Shown here piece by piece: positions 1 through 5,527 of a stretch of DNA of 10,143 nt (position 1 is its first letter; the number at the start of each line of letters is the position of its first letter). Source of the stretch: Opitutia bacterium UBA4654 (GTDB taxonomy: Bacteria > Verrucomicrobiota > Verrucomicrobiia > Opitutales > Intestinicryptomonadaceae); contig DHMA01000158.1 in the NCBI GenBank assembly GCA_002405555.1, positions 1-10,143 of the forward strand, read 5' to 3'. The position numbers were made by a program, and so were the translations under genes. Under the pieces are notes generated by a model that saw only the letters and a program-made list of their open reading frames with translations, did not search any database and had not been told where the DNA came from.

Positions 1-993
1 ATTTTAAATGTAATGCCAAACGCCAACTTGCTGCTTTCGCCGCTTGTCGACAACGAAGCGGTATTGTCTAGCAAAATAGAGGGAACGCAAGCCGATACTA
101 TAGACGTTTTGAAATATCAGGCAAACATAGGAGACGATTCGGAAGAAAAAAAAGACGATATTCACGAAGTTCTGAACTACAAAAAGGCTCTTATACACGG
201 TACCGAATCGTTGGAAAACCGCTCGATTTCGCTTTCGTTGATAAAGGAGTTGCACACGATTTTATTGGACGGCGTTCGCGGCAAGTCTAAAAGCCCCGGC
301 AAAATAAGGGAAATTCAAAACTATATAGGCTCGAAAAGCGGCGGTATAGAAAACGCGCGCTATGTTCCGCCCGACCCTCTTATTGTGCCCGAATATATGG
401 ATAATTTTATAGACTACCTTTGCATAAACGACAAAGACCTTTTGGCGCAAACCGCCGTTTTGCATGCGCAGTTCGAGATAATACACCCGTTTTGCGACGG
501 CAACGGCAGACTTGGGCGAATGCTTGTTCCTTTGTTTTTGTACAAGAAAAATATTATTGCAACGCCGTCGCTATATATAAGCCAATATTTGGATAAAAAC
601 GAAATGGCCTATAAAGACTCTTTGCGCGCCATAACCGCCCTCGGCAACTGGACGCAGTGGATAGAGTTTTTCTTGGACGCGATAAAATGGCAGGCCGACA
701 AAAACTATAAAATTGCCAAAGACATAATAGGCTACTACGAAAAAACCAAGTCGGAGATTATCGGCGCAACTTCGTCGCAACATGCGGTGCCACTGCTAGA
801 CGCGATGGTTGCAAACCCCATGTTTACGCAATCGTCGCTAAAGGTTTCCAGCAAGCCTTCGAAAGCTACAATGTATAATCTTCTGCAAAAATTGTCGGAG
901 AAAAAAATCATATCGGTATACGAAAAGGGGGCGGGGCGTGCAAAAACAGTGTATTACCTAAAAGACCTGCTTTCTCTTACCGAGAGCTTGTAG
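1..993 (+). CDS. Fic-family AMP-transferase, class II, with C-terminal winged helix (5' end outside window)
   Basis: Fic proteins move AMP from ATP to hydroxyl side chains of target proteins. The Fic core motif HPFCDGNGRLGR lies at residues 158-169, counting from the Met codon at 13, and has the catalytic His, the acidic metal ligand and both phosphate-binding Arg residues. An inhibitory-helix motif, SSKIEGT (residues 19-25; pattern S/T-x3-E-G with Glu23), sits N-terminal to it, so this is a self-inhibited class II Fic and probably active when relieved. Residues about 254-326 look like a winged-helix domain, as in many Fic regulators. The reading frame is open to the left edge (residues I-L-N-V precede the Met), and in relatives the equivalent of this Met is internal, so the true start is upstream and a few dozen residues are missing. 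The target is unknown. Codons are more A/T-rich (many ATA and AAA) than in the right-hand operon, which may reflect transfer. Confidence 0.9.
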   Translation: MLNVMPNANLLLSPLVDNEAVLSSKIEGTQADTIDVLKYQANIGDDSEEKKDDIHEVLNYKKALIHGTESLENRSISLSLIKELHTILLDGVRGKSKSPGKIREIQNYIGSKSGGIENARYVPPDPLIVPEYMDNFIDYLCINDKDLLAQTAVLHAQFEIIHPFCDGNGRLGRMLVPLFLYKKNIIATPSLYISQYLDKNEMAYKDSLRAITALGNWTQWIEFFLDAIKWQADKNYKIAKDIIGYYEKTKSEIIGATSSQHAVPLLDAMVANPMFTQSSLKVSSKPSKATMYNLLQKLSEKKIISVYEKGAGRAKTVYYLKDLLSLTESL

Positions 994-1025
994 TCGTTAA
1001 AAATTGTCGCCTATGTCGACATAAC

Positions 1026-1060
1026 AAAAAAAAGAGCGCATTAAAATGCGCTCTTTTTGT
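1026..1060. terminator. Bidirectional intrinsic terminator between fic and greA
   Basis: A near-perfect inverted repeat has arms 1029-1041 and 1046-1058 (13 bp, core GAGCGCAT/ATGCGCTC) and a 4-nt loop. The outer part of the stem is an A run on the left and a T run on the right, so a U tract follows the hairpin when read from either strand. It lies 33 nt after the fic stop and about 20 nt after the greA stop on the other strand, so it can serve both convergent genes. Confidence 0.88.
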
Positions 1061-1079
1061 TTAAATGTTTTTTTGAAAA

Positions 1080-3101
1080 CTAGGGAACGTAGCGGTCTAT
1101 CTTCAAAATCTTGTAGGAGGTCTTGTGGCCTTCCACGTTCGTTTCGAATGTGTCGCCTACGGTCTTTTCCATCATGGCCTGGGCAATAGGCGTCTTGTAC
1201 GAGAATATGTTTTTGTCGGTATCCGAATCCCACGCTCCCAAGATTGTGTATACATGCTGTTTGCCGTCGGGGTCTTGCAATGTAACAACCGAGCCGATGT
1301 TTACGCGGTCTGTCGAAACCTGCGAAAAGTCGATGGGTTCGGCCATCGAAATATCCCTTTCCAATTCCATTCTGCGAGCCGAAAGAACTTCGTCGTGTTC
1401 GCGCGCCATTTTGTATTCGGAGTTTTCGCGCAAGTCGCCCAGTTCCCTTGCCGCCTCGATTGCGATTTTGCTTGCGGGCAGCTGGTTCTTGACGATGTCT
1501 TCCAACTCTTCGCGGCGCGCCGCCAAGCTCCATTCCGAAACGAGCAGTCTGTGGTCCTGAGTGTCCGACTTCGACGCCACAAGCGACTGCACCGACGGAA
1601 ACTTCTTGATAAAACGCGCAAGAATCGACTTCTTTGTAAGTTCTTCGAAGCCCTGATTGAGCAAGAGCGTCTGCGCGAGGTCTCGCGCGGTTTCCGCCGT
1701 GGATTTGTCGAGCAGATCGCCGACAAGTTCCCTGTCAACGTCAAGCTCTTCCGCGAGCGGGATTTTCGCCGTGGTCACAACCGTGTCGCGCTGCAAAGCG
1801 CAATCGTCTACCGCCGCGAGAAGCGCGCTGAAAAGGTCCTCTCCTATGAGGTCTTCGAGCATGTCCTTGTATTTGGGCTCGTTGCGGTTCTTGACAATCC
1901 AGAGGATAACGGGGCCGTGCAGTGTCTGTTCGGAAAGCCATTTCTCAAGGTACTCCTTGATGAGCTTCCTCGACGGGCCGCGGCCGTCGTCGGCGATTAT
2001 CGCGTCCTTTACATAGTGCGATTTTTTGTTGTCGTCCCACGAAAGGAGGAAGTCTATGCATTCTTTTGTCAGGCGGCCGTCGCTGTATTTAAGGAGGTCG
2101 AGAATACGTTCGCGCCAGTCTTCCGTGTAGATTCGCGTAAGTAGGTCGAGGAATCTTTCGATGTACGACGTCGGCAGATTTTTAGCCAGATTGTTGAGGC
2201 CGTCCTTCGGGTCTTTCGAGACGGCTTTGAGGATAATCTGTTTGCTCTGCGGCGCGATTTCGTCCACCTTTGCTTCGTCGCCTTCGTAGAGGTAGCGGAT
2301 AAGGTTGTTTCTAACCCAAATGCCGTGGAGACAGTCGGCGTCGTTGAGGGTTTTGGAGCTGTCCATCGCCTTTTTGATTGCCTCCGTAAGCTCCTCCTTG
2401 ATTTTTTCGAGCGAGGATTTGATTTCCTCGACGCCTTCGCCCGTCGCCGTTTTGTAGAGTTTTTCCGCAAGGAGGATTTTCTTCTTGGGTTCGCGGTTGA
2501 GGAAGTATTCGCGCAGAACTTCCTGTTCGGGCTTCATTTCCTCTGCTTCTTCGCGGATAAGGTAGGATTCGTTCTTTGTTTTGGGGCACGCTACGCGCGG
2601 ATTGCGGAAGAGCGATTCCTTTGTCTTGTTCCACCACGCGCGGTATTTCTTTTCAGCCTCCTTGTTCGCCTTGTCGAAATCGGCCTGCGGAATGTTGCGC
2701 GCATTGATGGGCATGTAGCCGAAAAGCTGTTTGAAGACCCTTTCAAGCTCTATTTGGCTCGCGCTCTGGTCGGGCTTCGACTCTATGTATTTTACGACGA
2801 ACGCGCCGCCGTCTTTCATTTCCTCTTCAAGGTTCGCCTTGTCGGTGCGGTAGCGTACAAGGAGATTGTCGGGCTGGAGGATTTCGAGCTTGTCTACGCA
2901 GAACGCGGGGTCCATGGCGTGGGCGGGTTTGCCTTCGAAATCTATAATGAGTCTGTTCGCCGCGGCGTCGTACGATTTAATCTGGCCGAAGCCCCAGCTG
3001 CCGTGCATGCAATACGCGCCGTCTTTCATTGCTTCGAGCGCTTCGCGCTTGTTGCGCAATTTAGGATTCTTTACAAGCTTGTCGATAGATTCCGGATTCA
3101 T
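1080..3101 (-). CDS. greA: Transcription elongation factor GreA with long N-terminal extension
   Basis: GreA enters the secondary channel of backtracked RNA polymerase and stimulates cleavage of the transcript 3' end. The last ~160 residues are a standard GreA: a coiled coil with the tip motif GDLRENSEY (residues 555-563, counted from the start used here), with Asp556 and Glu559 matching the catalytic acidic pair of E. coli GreA (Asp41, Glu44), then an FKBP-like domain to the C-terminus. About 500 residues precede it. They begin with a small Gly/Trp-rich beta segment (about 30-76, containing SWGFGQIKSYD and LIIDFEGK) that resembles an SH3/Tudor-like barrel, followed by mostly helical sequence. 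Such extended GreA proteins (~700 aa against ~158 in E. coli) are known in chlamydiae and verrucomicrobia. I chose the ATG at 3101 (MNPES, 673 aa) because GGA lies 8 nt upstream. In-frame ATGs at 3155 and 3164 (694 aa) add a very basic leader and lack a ribosome site. No frameshift was seen. Confidence 0.92.
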   Translation of the reverse strand: MNPESIDKLVKNPKLRNKREALEAMKDGAYCMHGSWGFGQIKSYDAAANRLIIDFEGKPAHAMDPAFCVDKLEILQPDNLLVRYRTDKANLEEEMKDGGAFVVKYIESKPDQSASQIELERVFKQLFGYMPINARNIPQADFDKANKEAEKKYRAWWNKTKESLFRNPRVACPKTKNESYLIREEAEEMKPEQEVLREYFLNREPKKKILLAEKLYKTATGEGVEEIKSSLEKIKEELTEAIKKAMDSSKTLNDADCLHGIWVRNNLIRYLYEGDEAKVDEIAPQSKQIILKAVSKDPKDGLNNLAKNLPTSYIERFLDLLTRIYTEDWRERILDLLKYSDGRLTKECIDFLLSWDDNKKSHYVKDAIIADDGRGPSRKLIKEYLEKWLSEQTLHGPVILWIVKNRNEPKYKDMLEDLIGEDLFSALLAAVDDCALQRDTVVTTAKIPLAEELDVDRELVGDLLDKSTAETARDLAQTLLLNQGFEELTKKSILARFIKKFPSVQSLVASKSDTQDHRLLVSEWSLAARREELEDIVKNQLPASKIAIEAARELGDLRENSEYKMAREHDEVLSARRMELERDISMAEPIDFSQVSTDRVNIGSVVTLQDPDGKQHVYTILGAWDSDTDKNIFSYKTPIAQAMMEKTVGDTFETNVEGHKTSYKILKIDRYVP

Positions 3102-3180
3102 TTTATATTTCCATTTAATTAAATTTTTGCGCGCGCGGATTTTGAATTTGTCCATTCGCCGCATTAATATTTAAATACAC

Positions 3181-3208
3181 AATGTGGCGCAAAAATCGGG
3201 TTTGTCAA
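3181..3208 (-). promoter_or_regulatory. Candidate sigma70-type promoter of greA
   Basis: Read on the minus strand, a perfect -35 box TTGACA (3208-3203) is followed after 16 nt by a weak -10 box CACATT (3186-3181, 3 of 6 matches). Transcription would begin near 3174. That leaves almost no leader before the ATG at 3164 but about 70 nt before the ATG at 3101, which supports the shorter protein. The poor -10 keeps confidence low. Confidence 0.35.
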
Positions 3209-3261
3209 ATTATCTTTGCTTCTTTTTTGTTAATAAGTTGCGTATTTTTTTAAGGTAATTC

Positions 3262-3289
3262 TTGACTTTTTCCGCGGGTAAATTATTCT
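3262..3289 (+). promoter_or_regulatory. Candidate sigma70-type promoter of rsmB
   Basis: TTGACT (3262-3267, 5 of 6 matches to the -35 consensus) is followed after 16 nt by TATTCT (3284-3289, 4 of 6). Transcription would start near 3296, giving a leader of about 30 nt before the rsmB ATG at 3327. It is arranged divergently from the greA promoter within the same short intergenic region. Confidence 0.45.
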
Positions 3290-3326
3290 GCGCGCCGAAC
3301 AATTTCAAGCGCAACGGGCAAAACCA

Positions 3327-4625
3327 ATGGAAAAGGAAAAAAGTGCCGATTTAAAATCGGCGGTTGTCGATATTATTAGAATGGCGGAATCTACGGCGGC
3401 GAAGTTCGATGTCGTAATGTACGAATATTTCGCAACTTGCAAATGTCCGCACAGGGGCGCGGTAGAGGCGGTGGTCCTCCACTGGCTGCGGAACAAAACG
3501 CTCATAGAATCCGCAATTTTGGCGGCGTGCAGAAAACGCCCAAAAAACGCGGTGTTTGCCGTTCTAAAAGGCGCGGCGGCCGAGGCGATGTCGGCTGAAA
3601 GCGGAAAGTACGCGCAGACAATCCACAGCTGGGTTGAGTTTTCCAAGCGCAAGCTCTCAAAAAACGAAAGCTCGTTCGTCAACGCCGTTTTGAGAAAGCT
3701 CGAAGCAAACATTGCGTCTCTCGAATCGGGAGTCGGCGCGGAAGGGCTTTCAATAAAATACAGCCACCCGAAATGGCTTGTGAAAAAATGGCTCGGCGAA
3801 TTCGGGAGCGACGCTACTCTGCGCATTTTGGAATCCAACCAAAAGCCGTCGGACGTTTTTTTCAGAAAGTCGCCCGACCCGAAAGCTGACGCCGCCTTCG
3901 TGCCTTTCGAAAAATTTTTCGAAAAAACCGAATACGCAAATTTCTTCAAATTAAAAAGCGGGCACTGGCACGACGCAAAAGCGCTGCTCGAAACGCCGTA
4001 TTTTTATGTACAGGACCCCTCGACGTTTTTTGCGCCGTCGCAGTTCGCCCCGAAAGACGGCGACTTCCTCGACCTCTGCGCCGCCCCGGGGGGAAAATCC
4101 CGCGCGATTGCCGACATCTGTTTTGCGAATTCCGACGACGTAAAAAAGTGTTCGCTCGTGAGCGTTGACGTTCCCGAACGAACCGCGCCGCTCGTCGAGA
4201 ACATGCAAAAAGTCGGTTTCATGAAAGCCGATGTTTTGGAATGCGACATTTTGAAAGACTGCTTGCAAAAGAAGCTTGCCGAACGGAATCTTCCGACTTC
4301 GTTCGACGGCGTTTTTGTTGACGCCCCGTGTTCGAATACAGGCGTTTTGCGGCGCAGACCCGACGCCCGATACAGGCTCAGCCCCGAAGACATTTCAAAC
4401 TGCGCAAAAAAGCAGGGCGAAATTTTGGAAGCCGCAAAGAACTTTGTAAAAGCGGGCGGTAAGCTGGAATATTCAACATGCTCAATCGAGCGCGAGGAAA
4501 ACGACTGCGTTGTGGAAAAATTCCTTGCCGCAAACAAAAATTTCGCCCTTAAAGAAAAGAAGATTCTGCTTCCAGACGCCCAAAACGACGGCGCGGGCTA
4601 TGCGCTCTTTGAAAGGCTCTTTTAG
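3327..4625 (+). CDS. rsmB: 16S rRNA (cytosine-C5) methyltransferase, RsmB/Sun (NOL1/NOP2) family
   Basis: RsmB methylates C967 of 16S rRNA (E. coli numbering) at carbon 5, using S-adenosylmethionine. The N-terminal ~130 residues are helical and match the NusB-like RNA-binding domain of RsmB, followed by the family signature SHPKWLVKKWL. The Rossmann methyltransferase domain has motif I, DLCAAPGGKS (residues 249-258), for SAM binding. Two cysteines take part in catalysis: Cys335 in DAPCSNTG (motif IV) and Cys385 in YSTCS (motif VI), spaced like Cys325 and Cys375 of the E. coli enzyme. The length of 432 residues matches the ~429 of E. coli RsmB. The start is the first in-frame ATG after the candidate promoter; no clear Shine-Dalgarno site precedes it. 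It is transcribed alone and ends at a hairpin terminator. A less likely alternative is another NOL1/NOP2 rRNA methyltransferase, but the NusB-like part argues for RsmB. Confidence 0.9.
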   Translation: MEKEKSADLKSAVVDIIRMAESTAAKFDVVMYEYFATCKCPHRGAVEAVVLHWLRNKTLIESAILAACRKRPKNAVFAVLKGAAAEAMSAESGKYAQTIHSWVEFSKRKLSKNESSFVNAVLRKLEANIASLESGVGAEGLSIKYSHPKWLVKKWLGEFGSDATLRILESNQKPSDVFFRKSPDPKADAAFVPFEKFFEKTEYANFFKLKSGHWHDAKALLETPYFYVQDPSTFFAPSQFAPKDGDFLDLCAAPGGKSRAIADICFANSDDVKKCSLVSVDVPERTAPLVENMQKVGFMKADVLECDILKDCLQKKLAERNLPTSFDGVFVDAPCSNTGVLRRRPDARYRLSPEDISNCAKKQGEILEAAKNFVKAGGKLEYSTCSIEREENDCVVEKFLAANKNFALKEKKILLPDAQNDGAGYALFERLF

Positions 4626-4660
4626 GTTTCGGATAATATTAAGTTAAATTTAAATTAAAA

Positions 4661-4738
4661 AATACTCCGTATTCTTATTCAGTGTAAAAAAGTGCAATAA
4701 CTTTGCAGCTTTTTGAAAATAAGAATATTGCGGATATT
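4661..4738. repeat. Imperfect inverted repeat enclosing the rsmB terminator
   Basis: The left arm (4661-4679) and right arm (4718-4738) pair in three blocks: AATA/TATT, TCCG/CGGA, then a 10-bp perfect stem TATTCTTATT (4670-4679) with AATAAGAATA (4718-4727). A one-base bulge on the left and a three-base bulge on the right separate the blocks. The inner terminator hairpin occupies the apical part, so transcripts crossing it could fold into one long nested stem of nearly 80 nt. Its function is unknown. Confidence 0.55.
4686..4714 (+). terminator. Probable intrinsic terminator of rsmB
   Basis: The hairpin is TGCAA (4693-4697) paired with TTGCA (4703-4707) around a TAACT loop, extended through a one-base bulge by AG/CT and by an A run (4686-4690) against a T run (4710-4714). 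The T run gives the U tract. It lies about 60 nt past the rsmB stop codon. It forms the inner part of a larger inverted repeat described separately. Confidence 0.6.
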
Positions 4739-4914
4739 TTTAATGTGCATAACTGTTTACGGGGTTGTTGAAAGATGCGGGTTATTTACATCTTTACAAT
4801 CCGTCTACATCAAATATACCGAATTTTTACAAGTTATAAACACGTTGTTGACACCGCATTTGCTCGGCAAAAAAAGCGTGCGCGGTAGGGCGTAAAATAT
4901 TCTCCCAAAGGTAC

Positions 4915-4926
4915 TCAATCGATTGA
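4915..4926. promoter_or_regulatory. Perfect 12-bp palindrome, possible operator
   Basis: TCAATCGATTGA is a perfect 12-bp dyad about 35 bp upstream of the candidate -35 box of the operon. The position would suit a dimeric regulator. It does not match the Rex or FNR consensus (the half-sites face the wrong way for FNR), so no regulator can be named. Confidence 0.3.
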
Positions 4927-4960
4927 ATTTTGTTTTTTTAAGAAAAAAAGACGAAAATGT

Positions 4961-4990
4961 TTGCAAAAACGGGGAAAATTTTGAAATAAT
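4961..4990 (+). promoter_or_regulatory. Candidate promoter of the nuoEF-nuoG::nfnA-nfnB operon
   Basis: TTGCAA (4961-4966, 4 of 6 matches) and AATAAT (4985-4990, 5 of 6) are separated by 18 nt. Transcription would start near 4997, leaving a leader of about 77 nt before the first ATG at 5074. An upstream alternative is TTTACA (4793-4798) with TATACC (4815-4820), which would give a leader of about 250 nt. Confidence 0.35.
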
Positions 4991-5000
4991 TTTAAAAGGC

Positions 5001-5028
5001 GGCGTTTCATTGCGGACTGAAAAACGCC
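5001..5028 (+). other. Leader hairpin before the operon
   Basis: GGCGTTT (5001-5007) pairs perfectly with AAACGCC (5022-5028) across a 14-nt loop. No U tract follows, so it is not an intrinsic terminator. It would sit at the extreme 5' end of the transcript from the candidate promoter and may stabilise the mRNA; this role is inference. Confidence 0.35.
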
Positions 5029-5059
5029 TAAAAACCTGCCGAAGCTTTGCCGCTCGGTC

Positions 5060-5065
5060 AAAGGA
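5060..5065 (+). promoter_or_regulatory. Ribosome binding site that decides the nuoE-like start
   Basis: AAAGGA ends 8 nt before the ATG at 5074. It favours that ATG over the in-frame TTG at 5047, which would add nine residues and would place this site inside the coding region. Confidence 0.7.
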
Positions 5066-5073
5066 CAGCTTTT

Positions 5074-5526
5074 ATGATTAGCAAGAAGAACGAAGAAATA
5101 CTGAAAAAATATCCGCCGCGCCGCGAAAATCTCGTCACGGCGTTTCAGGATATTCAGGAAAGGGACGGATACGTTTCGGAGGAGGCTCTCGCCGACACCG
5201 CCGAATACTTTTCCGTATCGAAAGCCGACGCCTATTCGGTCGTCAGCTTTTACGCGCAATTCAAATTCAAAAAACCCGGCAAGCACACAATAAAAGTGTG
5301 CAAGGGCACGGCATGCCACGTAAGAGGCTCCGGAACGCTCCTTGCCGCCTTGGAGGAAAGGCTCGGAATCAAGGAGGGCGAAACAACCCCCGACGGCCTT
5401 ATAAGCCTCGAAAGAGTGGCTTGCCTTGGAGCGTGCGCCCTCGCGCCCGCGATGGTTGTGGACGACAAAGTCCACGCGAGGATAAGCCTCGGACAACTCG
5501 AAAAAATTTTGGAAGGATTGCGCTGA
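5074..5526 (+). CDS. nuoE: NuoE/HydC-like thioredoxin-fold [2Fe-2S] subunit
   Basis: This is the small electron-transfer subunit that docks on a NuoF-type flavoprotein and carries one [2Fe-2S] cluster in a thioredoxin-like fold. The 150-residue protein has a helical N-terminal part (about 1-65) and the cluster domain (about 70-150), with ligands Cys76 and Cys81 (CKGTAC) and Cys117 and Cys121 (CLGAC), the full family set of four. The length is close to the ~160 typical of NuoE and HydC. There is no signal peptide or membrane segment, so it is cytoplasmic. It is the first gene of the operon and is followed after one nucleotide by its NuoF-like partner. In NADH dehydrogenases and HydABC hydrogenases the same pair takes electrons from NADH. 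The context here points to a soluble transhydrogenase rather than complex I, since no membrane-subunit gene is present. Confidence 0.92.
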   Translation: MISKKNEEILKKYPPRRENLVTAFQDIQERDGYVSEEALADTAEYFSVSKADAYSVVSFYAQFKFKKPGKHTIKVCKGTACHVRGSGTLLAALEERLGIKEGETTPDGLISLERVACLGACALAPAMVVDDKVHARISLGQLEKILEGLR

Positions 5527-5527
5527 C

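Larger units (their letters stand above)
4626..5073. other. Gene-free region between rsmB and the flavoprotein operon
   Basis: This A/T-rich 448-bp stretch has no convincing gene. The longest plus-strand frame (4713-4895, 60 codons) starts at TTG, has no ribosome site, overlaps the inverted repeat and matches no family I know. From left to right the region holds the nested terminator repeat (4661-4738), two close TTTACA hexamers (4785-4790 and 4793-4798), a lone TTGACA (4848-4853) without a matching -10, a 12-bp palindrome (4915-4926), a candidate promoter (4961-4990), a leader hairpin (5001-5028) and the ribosome site of the first operon gene. Confidence 0.6.

Noticed and set aside
1125..2144. 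Plus-strand frame of 339 codons opposite greA
   Set aside because: It is a shadow of greA, whose GreA core is unmistakable; the plus-strand translation has no family motif and no ribosome site.
3905..3924. Perfect 20-bp palindrome inside rsmB
   Set aside because: It encodes a repeated Phe-Glu-Lys stretch, where TTC, GAA and AAA/TTT codons are naturally self-complementary; it lies deep inside a coding region and needs no separate function.
4848..4853. TTGACA hexamer as the operon promoter
   Set aside because: No acceptable -10 hexamer lies 15-19 nt downstream; the nearest good one (TAAAAT at 4893) is about 39 nt away.
4713..4895. 60-codon plus-strand frame in the intergenic region
   Set aside because: It starts with TTG inside an inverted repeat, has no ribosome site and no recognisable family features; the next in-frame ATG would make it even shorter.
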